A stretch of DNA of 32,803 nt from Balneolaceae bacterium UBA2956 (lineage in GTDB: Bacteria; Bacteroidota; Rhodothermia; Balneolales; Balneolaceae): positions 1 to 32,803 of the forward strand of contig DEBM01000058.1 of assembly GCA_002348545.1 (NCBI GenBank), written 5' to 3'. Below are positions 8,555 through 17,202 of the stretch, piece after piece (position 1 is the first letter of the stretch; every line of letters begins with the position of its first letter). A program made the position numbers and the translations under genes. The notes under the pieces are model-generated. The model worked only from the letters and a program-made list of their open reading frames with translations, did no database searches and was not told where the DNA came from.

Positions 8555-9187
8555 ATGATTGAACTCAAAGCAGTACAACTTCGAAAACAATATACCCATC
8601 GCCGGCTTTTTTCCGAACTAAGCTTCGAACATCGCTCAGGTTTACTTGGAGTTGCCGGTGCTAACGGAAGTGGAAAATCTACACTACTCCGATGTCTTGC
8701 TTTTTTACAAGGTATTGATGCAGGAGAAATAAACTGGAGCCGAAAGAACCAAGAAATGACGCGAGAGGATTTTAGGAGTTCCATCGGATTTGTTGCTCCA
8801 AATATTCAGTTCTATGACGAATTGACGGTACAAGAAAACTTAGACTTTGTGCAAAAATTGAGCGGATTTGGTCAACTTTCACTAGCTGATAATCAAGTTA
8901 CACCTATCGATTGGTTAGACAAGATGCAGATAAAAGATTTAGCCGAATACCGGTATCAGCGTTTATCTACCGGACAACAACAAAGAGTCAAACTAGCTAT
9001 TGCGTTATCCCGTAATCCTAGCGTACTTTTTCTAGACGAACCCGGTGCCAATTTAGATGCATTGGGTAAGGAACTTATAAAATATCTTTTAACCGATCTC
9101 AGAATCAGTGGAACACTACTTTTTTTAGCATCAAATGACCCGAAAGAACTTGATTTATGTGACCATATATTAAATTTGGATCACTAA
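8555..9187 (+). CDS. ABC transporter ATP-binding protein (CcmA-like, no adjacent permease)
   Basis: This 210-residue protein is a single nucleotide-binding domain of ABC type. Walker A is GANGSGKS (35-42), the Q-loop region is near FVAPNIQFYDELTVQEN (79-95), the signature is LSTGQQQR (137-144), and Walker B plus D-loop are VLFLDEPGANLDA (157-169). The switch position, normally His after Walker B, reads LASND with Asn194. Its small size and the TVQENLDF and STGQQQR patterns resemble heme-exporter CcmA ATPases, so a role in cytochrome c maturation is possible but unproven. No membrane partner (CcmB) is adjacent. The next gene, 44 bp on, is an M29 peptidase. It is divergent from the gene at 7156-8484, with a 70-bp spacer. 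Confidence 0.87.
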   Translation: MIELKAVQLRKQYTHRRLFSELSFEHRSGLLGVAGANGSGKSTLLRCLAFLQGIDAGEINWSRKNQEMTREDFRSSIGFVAPNIQFYDELTVQENLDFVQKLSGFGQLSLADNQVTPIDWLDKMQIKDLAEYRYQRLSTGQQQRVKLAIALSRNPSVLFLDEPGANLDALGKELIKYLLTDLRISGTLLFLASNDPKELDLCDHILNLDH

Positions 9188-9231
9188 ACTCGAAAAAATA
9201 AATATATCTCTAATCATAATCTCTTTGCCCT

Positions 9232-10320
9232 GTGATATCAACCTACGACTACCAACTCGCCGATTTAATTTTAGACCATAGTACCGAAGTACAGGCCAAC
9301 GATCATGTAATGGTGGAGCTGATTGGCTTAAATGGGGTTGATCTCCTCCGGGCACTTATTGAAGGGGTGCGAAAGCGAGCTGCACATCCTTTTATCCAAA
9401 TCATAGATACTGAAATACAAAGAGAATTGATTGAGCAAGGAAATGAAGATTTTTGGAAAATTCAGGCCAAGGTTGACCAGCTTCCGTTGATGAAACAAAT
9501 GGATGTATTTATTGGTATTAGAGCGTCTGAAAATATTTACGAGCAATCTAGAGCCACTAAAGATGCCAATAAGGCCTATTCAGAACATTTTTTAAAACCT
9601 GTACATTTTAATGAGCGGGTTAATAATACGCGCTGGTGTATTATGCGATATCCATCCCCAGCATTTGCAATGAATGCGAAATTACCAACCCATGAGTTTA
9701 CTCAATTCTATTATGATGCTTGCCTAGTCAATTATGGTCAACTTAAAAAAGCCATGAAACCATTGGAGAAACGTCTAAGAGCAGCAGATCAGGTTCAATT
9801 AAAAGGAGAAGGAACAGACATCGTAATGTCAGTAAAAGGGCAGAATTGGATACCATGTTTTGGTAGACATAACATCCCAGATGGAGAAATATTTAGCTCC
9901 CCAATCATTGACTCGGTACAAGGCTTCATTACCTATGCTCCAAGCGTCTACCAAGGTAAACCATTTGAATTCATAACTTTAGAAGTCAAAAATGGGGTAG
10001 TGATTGAATTTGACTCCTCCAATAATGATGCCCTCCGAGATATTTTAGACACTGATATAGGTTCTAGACGGTTTGGTGAATTCAGTTTTGGTACAAATCC
10101 TGTTATCTCTTCACCTATGTATGACATATTATTTGACGAAAAAATCTACGGCTCAAACCATTTAACTCTAGGTAAAGATTATGAGGTAGCTCCCAATGGC
10201 AATAACAGTACTATTCATTGGGATTTGGTATGTATAGGTGCTGATGTATATCTAGATGGTCAGCTCATCCGCGAAGGCCGAGAATTTGTGTTAGAAGATT
10301 TAAAAGGACTGAATCCGTAA
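9232..10320 (+). CDS. M29-family metallo-aminopeptidase (AmpS/aminopeptidase T-like)
   Basis: This is a cytoplasmic two-metal exopeptidase that removes N-terminal residues from peptides. The 362-residue length is slightly short of the roughly 400-residue family norm. The family metal-binding positions are visible: Glu219 in NIPDGEIF, Glu283 in RFGEFSFGTNP, His310 in GSNHLTLG, Tyr317 seven residues later, and His329 and Asp331 in IHWDLV. The first His of the H-x-H-x-D triplet known from Thermus enzymes is Thr327 here; I believe this position varies in the family. The start is GTG 9232 (MISTYDYQLADLI); in-frame stops lie just upstream. It follows the ABC ATPase gene by 44 bp and converges on the aldehyde dehydrogenase gene with only 24 bp between stops. 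Confidence 0.92.
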   Translation: MISTYDYQLADLILDHSTEVQANDHVMVELIGLNGVDLLRALIEGVRKRAAHPFIQIIDTEIQRELIEQGNEDFWKIQAKVDQLPLMKQMDVFIGIRASENIYEQSRATKDANKAYSEHFLKPVHFNERVNNTRWCIMRYPSPAFAMNAKLPTHEFTQFYYDACLVNYGQLKKAMKPLEKRLRAADQVQLKGEGTDIVMSVKGQNWIPCFGRHNIPDGEIFSSPIIDSVQGFITYAPSVYQGKPFEFITLEVKNGVVIEFDSSNNDALRDILDTDIGSRRFGEFSFGTNPVISSPMYDILFDEKIYGSNHLTLGKDYEVAPNGNNSTIHWDLVCIGADVYLDGQLIREGREFVLEDLKGLNP

Positions 10321-10344
10321 CCTTTTTCACACACAATAGTCAAA

Positions 10345-11856
10345 TTAGTCCATGTCAAAAGATATGCCTTGCGCCAAAGGCAGGGTATCACCCCAGTTGA
10401 TCGTGTTAGTTTGACGCCGCATATAAGCCTTCCAAGCGTCACTGCCGGATTCACGACCTCCGCCTGTTTCTTTCTCTCCACCAAAAGCCCCCCCAATCTC
10501 AGCGCCACTTGTACCTATGTTGACGTTTGCAATACCACAATCTGAACCAGTGGCGCTTAAAAAGCGCTCGGCTTCGCGCAGGTCCAACGTGAACATAGCT
10601 GAACTCAAGCCTTGCCTTACCCCATTATGCATGGCGATAGCTTCTTCTTGTGTGTGGTATTTTAAGAGATATAGAATAGGTGCAAATGTTTCTTCCTGGA
10701 CAATTTCATAATCATTTTGAGCTTCAATAATAGCCGGGGTTATGTAGTTACCTTCTCCTTCTATCACTTGCCCGCCATAAACAACTCTACCACCTTCGTT
10801 TTGAGCTTTTTCGAGGGCATTTTGCATAGCATCTACCGCAGCTTGATCAATCATAGGTCCTACTAGAGTTCCCGGTTCTAATGGATCTCCAATTGTGATT
10901 CGTTGATAAATACTTACCAAGCGATCTTTTACTTCATCGTAGACATCTTCATGGACAATGAGACGCCGTGTACTTGTGCATCGCTGACCACAAGTTCCCA
11001 CCGCCCCAAATACCGTTGCTCTAATGGCCATTTCCAAGTCAGCATCTTTGCTAATTATAATAGCATTATTGCCACCTAACTCTAAGATGCTTTTACCCAA
11101 TCTACTGCCTACTTCTTTTGCCACCTCCTTACCCATGCGTATGGATCCAGTAGCAGATATTAGTGGGATTCGTGAATCGGCAGTCATCCATTCACCTAGC
11201 TCACGATCACCGGTAACTAAGTTGAAGATCCCTTCAGGAAGTTTATTCTCTTTAAGCACTTTTGCCACAATTTTTTGGATAGCAACTCCACAGAGCGGTG
11301 TTTTTTCCGAGCCTTTCCATACCATTACATTTCCACAAATTGCTGCAATCATCGCATTCCAACTCCACACCGCAACAGGGAAATTAAAAGCAGAAATAAT
11401 GCCTACAATACCCAACGGATGCCACTGCTCATACATGCGATGCTCAGGACGTTCACTATGCATAGATAAACCATAAAGCTGACGACTCAGTCCTGTTGCA
11501 AAATCACAGATATCGATCATTTCTTGCACCTCTCCCAGGCCTTCCTGGTGAATTTTACCCATCTCATAAGTAACTAATTTACCGAGTGGCTCCTTGAATT
11601 CGCGCAATTTATCACCAATTTGCCGCACAATTTCACCTCTCTGCGGGGCAGGCATTTCTCGCCATACTAGATACGCACTTTGCGCGGTAGTAATTACCTG
11701 CTCGTATTGCTCTTTCGATGTTATAGTAACATTAGCAATCTTTTTTCCATCAACAGGCGTATAGCTACTGATAAGGGATTTACTTTCTGAGTATTTGGTC
11801 CCTGTACTAGTTCCTGCGTTTACCCCCTCAATACCTAACTTATTTAAAAAATCCAT
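10345..11856 (-). CDS. ALDH7-family aldehyde dehydrogenase (alpha-aminoadipic semialdehyde / piperideine-6-carboxylate type)
   Basis: This is an NAD(P)-dependent aldehyde dehydrogenase of the antiquitin (ALDH7) group, which in other organisms oxidises alpha-aminoadipate semialdehyde in lysine breakdown. The 503-residue length fits. The oxyanion Asn is N158 (AFNFP), the general base Glu is E259 (LELGGN), and the nucleophile is Cys293 (CGQRCTSTRR). The C-terminal block GGGRESGSDAWKAYMRRQTN is characteristic of ALDH7. The substrate is inferred from family only; no lysine-catabolism gene lies nearby. It is a single leftward gene, divergent from the RNA methyltransferase across 154 bp and convergent with the M29 gene. 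Confidence 0.93.
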   Translation of the reverse strand: MDFLNKLGIEGVNAGTSTGTKYSESKSLISSYTPVDGKKIANVTITSKEQYEQVITTAQSAYLVWREMPAPQRGEIVRQIGDKLREFKEPLGKLVTYEMGKIHQEGLGEVQEMIDICDFATGLSRQLYGLSMHSERPEHRMYEQWHPLGIVGIISAFNFPVAVWSWNAMIAAICGNVMVWKGSEKTPLCGVAIQKIVAKVLKENKLPEGIFNLVTGDRELGEWMTADSRIPLISATGSIRMGKEVAKEVGSRLGKSILELGGNNAIIISKDADLEMAIRATVFGAVGTCGQRCTSTRRLIVHEDVYDEVKDRLVSIYQRITIGDPLEPGTLVGPMIDQAAVDAMQNALEKAQNEGGRVVYGGQVIEGEGNYITPAIIEAQNDYEIVQEETFAPILYLLKYHTQEEAIAMHNGVRQGLSSAMFTLDLREAERFLSATGSDCGIANVNIGTSGAEIGGAFGGEKETGGGRESGSDAWKAYMRRQTNTINWGDTLPLAQGISFDMD

Positions 11857-12010
11857 ATAAATAATTTGTGACTAATATTCGTATTAAGATACGTACTTAC
11901 GCATTAAATCGCAGACAAATAGCCACAAATCTTCTTCAAACCATTACATTATTCTACCTATTTTAAGACTAAACTAACTACCTTTTAATTCTTGTCACCC
12001 ACTCTAAGCT

Positions 12011-12862
12011 ATGAGTACAGCCAGTCAGAAACAGTTAACTCTACTTCGCAAGCTTAAACAAAAAAAGCATCGTGAACAATTAGGTGCTTTTTTGGCCGAA
12101 GGCTATCATACTATAGAACAAATTGTATCTAATAAAAAACTTAAGATAGATATGTTGTTCATCGATTTTGAGCATGAAAAGTGTGAGCAGTTAGATTCTC
12201 TGCTCGCATCCGGATTACGTGCGGACCTGATATATACAACTAATAAAAGCATTATGAAAGAACTTTCGGATACTGAACATACTTCGGGTTGGCTGGCTAT
12301 TGTACAAATTCCAAAGTCCTATTCATTAGACAGATTACTAAATGCTGCTTCCGTTACTTCTTCGGCTTTTGAACGAAAATCTAAGAATTATTCAACACTG
12401 GAAAACGATGCAGTCCTAATAGCTTTAGATCAAATTCAAGACCCAGGAAATATGGGGACTATTATCAGAACTGCTGTTTGGTTCGGAGTCCAAGGTATAT
12501 TACTTGGAGAAGGTTGCGTGGATATTTGGAACCCTAAAGTAGTTAGGAGTACTGTTGGAGCGCTAGGAATAGTGGCCCACACCATTGCTAAATTAGAAGA
12601 TAGCTTAATGGAATGCCACAAAAAAGGATGGAATATCATGCTCTTGGATGGCTCAGAAGATGCCATTCGACTCTCATCTGAGCTACCTAATGGGCCTAAA
12701 GTTTGGGTGCTTGGAAACGAATCTCGAGGTCTATCAGCCCATTTAAAAGAAATTCCTGAATTTATTCGCTACCGAATCGAGCAGCAGAATATAGGGGTTG
12801 AAAGTTTGAATGCTGCTATGGCTATGGGTATAGCACTTTATCGAAGTGTTAACTTTAAATAA
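12011..12862 (+). CDS. SpoU/TrmH (SPOUT) family RNA 2'-O-methyltransferase
   Basis: This AdoMet-dependent enzyme methylates the 2'-OH of a tRNA or rRNA nucleotide. The target cannot be assigned from sequence. Residues 1-100 resemble the L30e-like substrate-binding domain (LKQKKHREQLGAFLAEGYH). The C-terminal SPOUT knot has motif 1 DPGNMGTIIRTA (144-155) with the catalytic-type Arg153, motif 2 VLGNESRGL (233-241), and motif 3 VESLNAAMAMGIALYR (263-278). The 283-residue length matches RlmB/TsnR-like members. The start is ATG 12011. A pair of hairpins lies just after the stop, followed by the decayed PhoH2 gene. Confidence 0.93.
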   Translation: MSTASQKQLTLLRKLKQKKHREQLGAFLAEGYHTIEQIVSNKKLKIDMLFIDFEHEKCEQLDSLLASGLRADLIYTTNKSIMKELSDTEHTSGWLAIVQIPKSYSLDRLLNAASVTSSAFERKSKNYSTLENDAVLIALDQIQDPGNMGTIIRTAVWFGVQGILLGEGCVDIWNPKVVRSTVGALGIVAHTIAKLEDSLMECHKKGWNIMLLDGSEDAIRLSSELPNGPKVWVLGNESRGLSAHLKEIPEFIRYRIEQQNIGVESLNAAMAMGIALYRSVNFK

Positions 12863-12874
12863 GCCATTGAATGT

Positions 12875-12916
12875 GGCTGAGTCAGCCTATTTATTACGTT
12901 GACTCCCAACGATTTT
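12875..12916 (+). terminator. Tandem hairpins downstream of the RNA methyltransferase, candidate terminator
   Basis: The first hairpin has arms GGCTG (12875-12879) and CAGCC (12883-12887), a 3-nt loop, and is followed by TATTTATTA. The second has arms CGTTG (12897-12901) and CAACG (12907-12911) with a 5-nt loop, followed by ATTTT. Each stem is a perfect 5-bp match and both lie within 55 bp of the stop codon. The T-runs are short, so termination strength is uncertain. Confidence 0.4.
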
Positions 12917-12936
12917 ATATAAACTTCTTTAAACAA

Positions 12937-13845
12937 ATGCCTAATAAGAAAATAAGGAAGATTTTCGTGCTGGATACATCTATTTAGTTGCACAATTAAG
13001 AGGCGATAATAAACTTTGAAGACAACGATGTAACCATACCCATTACCGTTTTAGAAGAATTAGAAATCTTTAAATAAAGTAATTCTTTAACCAATTTACG
13101 TGCTAAGTAATTTATCCGGTATTTGGACTGCATATCCGATGCTAGTATGCTTCAAAATTGGATACCGATAAAGGGGTGTAAAAATGACAAACTAAAGGTC
13201 ATTAATTTAAGGCTCAAGCCTATGCCTTTAATCTAGAAGGACAGGATTATGAGACTGTATAAGGGAAAAACTGAGCTTATTTTCGAAGATGCGTCAATTA
13301 TTGCCAAATTTTATGAAAAAGAGATACTCAATCCTGAATTACTCATAGTAGCAACGCCCCCATCGAATCATATCTATATATTAATAAGCCACGGTTCTTC
13401 GGCACTAGGACGGTACAATTCAAAGAGTAGATTTATAGAAAATATCGAGATAAAGAATATCTATGGTATTCATCCCAGAAACGCAGAGCAGTATTTTACG
13501 ATGCATGTACTCATTAATCCAAATGTGCTATTAACTACCATTACTGGCTCTGCAGGTGCCGGCAAAACACTTATTGCCTTAGCTGGAGCTTTAGAGCAGC
13601 GAAGTAACTTTAAACAAATATACCTTGCTTGACCTATCGTACTATTAAGTAACCAAGATATTGGATATCTTTCTGGTGATGCTACCGTCAAAATTGACAC
13701 ACCCTATTAAAATACCGAGAGTAACGGGCTTTCCTAATTGGTTGATCGTATGCATAACTCCTGCTAATACAGCTAGCCAACTACTCTAGAAGCCTGATTT
13801 CACCCACTTCGAGCAACCTAGATCTTGGAAGCAGATTTCAGATAA
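12937..13845 (+). pseudogene. Decayed PIN-PhoH ATPase fusion gene (PhoH2/YlaK-like)
   Basis: This is a degraded remnant of a protein joining an N-terminal PIN RNase domain to a PhoH-type ATPase domain. From ATG 12937 the main frame reads KKIRKIFVLDTSI, then FEDNDVTIPITVLEEL, FIRYLD and MLQNWIPI (PIN). It continues LYKGKTELIFEDA, NIYGIHPRNAEQYF, TGSAGAGKTLIALAGALEQR (PhoH Walker A) and LSNQDIGYLSGD. The frame is broken by stops at 12985, 12997, 13075, 13108, 13630, 13708, 13735, 13765 and later. A -1 shift near 13218 restores AYAFNLEGQDYETV, and the frame shifts back near 13259. After GYLSGDATVK the text jumps to IDTPY and ESNGLS, so the middle of the ATPase, with Walker B, is missing. The recognisable end is ADFR plus TAA at 13843. 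About 300 codons remain of a usual 440 or so. The single longest open piece (13249-13632) is only a fragment of it. Confidence 0.9.
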
Positions 13846-13856
13846 TTAGTGGCCAA

Positions 13857-16193
13857 TTAATTAGACCAGTTATTGGCGTCTAAAAAGGATTCAGCATGCT
13901 CTGGTTGGAGCCGTTCGGTCAGATAGCGCATACGAATTTTATTGTAATGCGCACCGTGTGCCCCACGGATACCATGTCGGTTATTTGGATAAAACATTAC
14001 ATCAAATATTTTATCTGATTGAACTAAAGCGTCAATAAGCATTATGCTATTTTGTGGATGTACATTATTATCGGTTGTCCCGTGAATAATAAGTAAATCT
14101 CCTCTTAGTTGATCAGCATAGGTCATAGCTGAGCCAACATCATAGCCCTGCTTATTGGCTTGTGGGGTATTCATAAAGCGTTCGGTATAAATAGTGTCGT
14201 AACTTCTCCAATCCGTTACCGGAGCTCCTGAAACACCTACATGAAATAGATAGGGATAACGTAAGAGTAACATTGCGGTGGCATACCCACCATAAGAATG
14301 CCCGTAAACGCCTACTCTAGATCCATCGGCATAAGAACGCTCGGAGATATGAGCAACAAATGCCGCATAATCATCTATTTCAATTGTGCCTAATTTACCA
14401 TAGTGTAAAGTAGCAAAATCTTTACCTCTATTACCCGAACCCCGATAATTAGCACGTATTACAATGTATCCGAGCTGCGCCAATCTTTGATAGCTATCGG
14501 CATTTTTATACCCATTGGTTACATCCTGATAGGCGGGCCCACCGTATAATGGAAGTAGAATAGGATAACTTGCAGACGAATCAAAATCCGCCGGTTTATA
14601 TACTAACCCAACCAATTCGGTCTCATTATCTGCCGCTTTAAAAACCACCTGCTCAGGAGCTTGCAACCCTTGCTCAACCACTCGTTCTACATTCATAGTT
14701 TGCAAGCTTCGAACTAATGAACCATCGAATTTATGCAGTTCTGCGGCATAGGGACGATCAAAAGAAGATGATCTTGAAATATAGTATTCTGCTGCCTCAT
14801 TCATAGAGATTGTGTAACGACCATCGGCATCAGAAAGCTGAGTTGATTCCCCATCAAAACTTACCACATGAAAATACTCATCTAAACCCATATTGTGGTA
14901 AGCCGTATAATAGACTAGACTGTTTTCTTGATCTACACGCACGATCGATCCCAAAGGATTATTGCCGCTTGTCAATTCGCGAACTAAACTGCCATCAAAA
15001 TTAAAAAGATATAATTGGTTAAATCCGGTTTGCTCAGAAGTCCACAGAAAGTGTTCGCCGTCATTTAACTGATAAAAATTATCATGCAGGTTAATATAGG
15101 CATCCTCTTGCTCAGTGAATATAGTCCTGACTTCTTGAGAATCAAGTGAGTAGGATAAAAACTCTAAAATATCTTGCTTTCTATTAAGTCGTCGAAAAGT
15201 TAATTCTTTGGAATTATCTCTCCAAATGGGACGCACAATGTAGGTGTCAGGACCGCTATTGGTTGGGATTTGCTCCACTTCTCCGGTTTCTATGTCTACA
15301 AGGAATAGATTTACAGTCGGATTGGCCTCTCCTGCCTTAGGGTAGCGTTCTAGTTCGAGACCTGTTTCAAATTCCAATTCATGAATAATTGGATATTGAT
15401 AGACATCAGTTTCATTGTATTGTAAGTAGGCAATTTTTTTGTTATCAGGTGAAAACCAATAGGCATCACGCTGCCCAAATTCTTCCGGATAGACCCAACT
15501 TGGGCGACCATTCATTTGTTCTTCACTACCATAGGTTAACCGTTTTTCTTCCTGAGTTTCAGTGTTGACCAAATAAATATCATAGCCTTTTACATGAGCA
15601 AACCAACGATAGTCATGAGAATACGAACCATTCCAAAGCTGACTTGTTTCCATACGCCGCATTAATTCTTCGGTATAGGGTGCTCGCTCTACTTCTGGCT
15701 TGTAGAGAACGCGTAAGGTTAAATCTTCCAAATGAAAAACATGGTCTTGTTCATTGTACACAAAAAAGATGGCTTTGTTTTGCATTACATAATCAAAACG
15801 AGAAAATGGCAGAGCCTGAAATTCTATACCATGCTCTTGCTCTAATGCCTGTGTTAACATTCGAACCTGTCGATTAGATAATAATGAGCTTCTATCCTGT
15901 GTCTGAGGATCTACGGCGAAAAATTCTGTGCCCCCATCAACCTGTTCGGTTTCTAAATATCCTAAATCGCCAGGTAGCCACTGAATATTTGCACTTCCTT
16001 CATACTTTACGAAACCAGGGGTGCCCATCTCTTGATAAAGGTTAAACCCTCTCAATTGATCTTGTGCATATACTAACTCAGCTGTAGAAACTATGTAAGT
16101 ATGTAAGCAGATACAAAGCGCTAAATATGCAAATAAGTAATTTTTGATAGATATTTTAAATATGGTTTTTTTACAATGAATATGCTGAATCAT
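13857..16193 (-). CDS. S9B dipeptidyl peptidase IV-like serine peptidase, exported
   Basis: This enzyme probably removes N-terminal dipeptides, often X-Pro, from peptides in the periplasm. The 778-residue product starts with a signal peptide: basic region KKTIFKISIK, hydrophobic core to about residue 37, likely cleavage near VYA|Q (43/44). A beta-propeller domain (about 60-500) carries the paired glutamates of DPP-IV enzymes in WVYPEEFGQRD (Glu237-Glu238), which bind the substrate amino terminus. The C-terminal alpha/beta hydrolase domain has the triad Ser633 (GHSYGGY), Asp708 (GTTDNNVH) and His740 (NNRHGIRG). All catalytic residues are intact. The ATG start is at 16193. It lies 101 bp after murI on the same strand. 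Its stop is 11 bp from the end of the PhoH2 remnant. Confidence 0.95.
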   Translation of the reverse strand: MIQHIHCKKTIFKISIKNYLFAYLALCICLHTYIVSTAELVYAQDQLRGFNLYQEMGTPGFVKYEGSANIQWLPGDLGYLETEQVDGGTEFFAVDPQTQDRSSLLSNRQVRMLTQALEQEHGIEFQALPFSRFDYVMQNKAIFFVYNEQDHVFHLEDLTLRVLYKPEVERAPYTEELMRRMETSQLWNGSYSHDYRWFAHVKGYDIYLVNTETQEEKRLTYGSEEQMNGRPSWVYPEEFGQRDAYWFSPDNKKIAYLQYNETDVYQYPIIHELEFETGLELERYPKAGEANPTVNLFLVDIETGEVEQIPTNSGPDTYIVRPIWRDNSKELTFRRLNRKQDILEFLSYSLDSQEVRTIFTEQEDAYINLHDNFYQLNDGEHFLWTSEQTGFNQLYLFNFDGSLVRELTSGNNPLGSIVRVDQENSLVYYTAYHNMGLDEYFHVVSFDGESTQLSDADGRYTISMNEAAEYYISRSSSFDRPYAAELHKFDGSLVRSLQTMNVERVVEQGLQAPEQVVFKAADNETELVGLVYKPADFDSSASYPILLPLYGGPAYQDVTNGYKNADSYQRLAQLGYIVIRANYRGSGNRGKDFATLHYGKLGTIEIDDYAAFVAHISERSYADGSRVGVYGHSYGGYATAMLLLRYPYLFHVGVSGAPVTDWRSYDTIYTERFMNTPQANKQGYDVGSAMTYADQLRGDLLIIHGTTDNNVHPQNSIMLIDALVQSDKIFDVMFYPNNRHGIRGAHGAHYNKIRMRYLTERLQPEHAESFLDANNWSN

Positions 16194-16294
16194 AATTAAT
16201 TTTAGTTCAAGTTAAGTTTATACCTTAGGCTTGACTTTAACGGTTATTCTAAATGTTTGTTAACCAATGAAGCTAACCTGAGTCTTAATGTTGC

Positions 16295-17134
16295 TTAAAG
16301 CAGGTTTTCAAGATCGCTGACTATGTCAATATTGGTCAAGGGTTCCCCTAAAAATCGTTCTGCAAGTTCCTGAAATCGTTTTGGTCGATCACTCACATAA
16401 CAATTGAAAGAACCTCCTTGAGTGTTACATCCTCCATGCTCTATTAAATACTGCTTAGCCGATGCCGCTATGGATTCTGCTGAATCTATAATGCGCGTCT
16501 GTCTGGAGGGCATTATATTTGTTATCAAATTAGTAAATAAAGGGTAATGAGTACAACCTAAGATTAAGGCATCAAGAGAATGCGGGTCAAATGCTTGAAT
16601 ATACTCCTTCATGGTTAATCGCGCCACCTCATGCTCAATCCATCCCTCTTCAGCTAAAGGAACCAACAGAGGACAAGCTTGCTGAATTACATTTACTGAA
16701 CCAAGCTGCTGGATTAAGGCTGCCTCATAGGCTTTGGACTGAACCGTTGCAATGGTTCCAATCACCCCGACGGTTGGTGTAGCCACCAATCCAGATTCAG
16801 AGATAGCTTGAGCCCCTGCACTAATTACATCCAAAACAGGAATAGATTCAGCCCGAAGTATAATATCTTCCTTTGCCGACGCAGAAACCGTATTGCAAGC
16901 AATCAAAATCATTTTAACGCCCTTATCCATCAAAAAATGGGTAATTTCAAGGGCATAGGCGCGTACAGTTTCCTCGGATTTCACTCCATAGGGTACTCGT
17001 GCAGTGTCCCCAAAATATACTATATCCTCATTTGGAAGCGCCAATTTAACCGCTTTTGCCACCGTAAGCCCACCAATTCCGGAGTCAAAAATTCCAATAG
17101 GTCTGTGATGGTCATGTAGTATATCTTTGGTCAA
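16295..17134 (-). CDS. murI: Glutamate racemase
   Basis: This cytoplasmic enzyme is cofactor-independent and interconverts L- and D-glutamate, supplying D-Glu for peptidoglycan. The 279-residue length is normal. Active-site motifs are complete: GIFDSGIGGLTVAKA (14-28, acid/base Asp17), FGDTARVPYG (41-50), the first catalytic cysteine in IACNTVSASA (Cys80) and the second in LGCTHYPLF (Cys194 followed by Thr-His). The only usable start in frame is TTG 17134, giving MTKDILHDHHRPIGIFDSG. No Met occurs between this codon and the first motif. It is divergent from the TonB receptor gene, with 68 bp between, and 101 bp upstream of the S9B peptidase gene. Confidence 0.96.
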   Translation of the reverse strand: MTKDILHDHHRPIGIFDSGIGGLTVAKAVKLALPNEDIVYFGDTARVPYGVKSEETVRAYALEITHFLMDKGVKMILIACNTVSASAKEDIILRAESIPVLDVISAGAQAISESGLVATPTVGVIGTIATVQSKAYEAALIQQLGSVNVIQQACPLLVPLAEEGWIEHEVARLTMKEYIQAFDPHSLDALILGCTHYPLFTNLITNIMPSRQTRIIDSAESIAASAKQYLIEHGGCNTQGGSFNCYVSDRPKRFQELAERFLGEPLTNIDIVSDLENLL

Positions 17135-17202
17135 GTGGCTGAATGATTATAAGCTATTTATTGTATGTAATGTATTAATAATTTTACGCTTTATTCAATT
17201 GT

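Noticed and set aside
11024..11476. 150-codon plus-strand open frame opposite the aldehyde dehydrogenase
   Set aside because: Lies wholly antisense to a well-conserved gene with intact catalytic motifs and has no recognisable domain. A shadow frame.
11880..11893. CGTAT/ATACG inverted repeat before the aldehyde dehydrogenase
   Set aside because: Only 5-bp arms in AT-rich DNA, with no partner site. Chance occurrence is likely, so not called an operator.
13249..13632. 127-codon open frame as a stand-alone gene
   Set aside because: It is the longest unbroken piece of the PhoH2 remnant. It stops at a TGA replacing the Arg of the family ARPIV motif, and matching sequence continues on both sides.
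12863..13856. Insertion sequence or alternative genetic code as the cause of the broken frame
   Set aside because: No terminal repeats or transposase text is seen. All neighbouring genes use TAA, TAG and TGA as stops normally, so ordinary gene decay explains the breaks.
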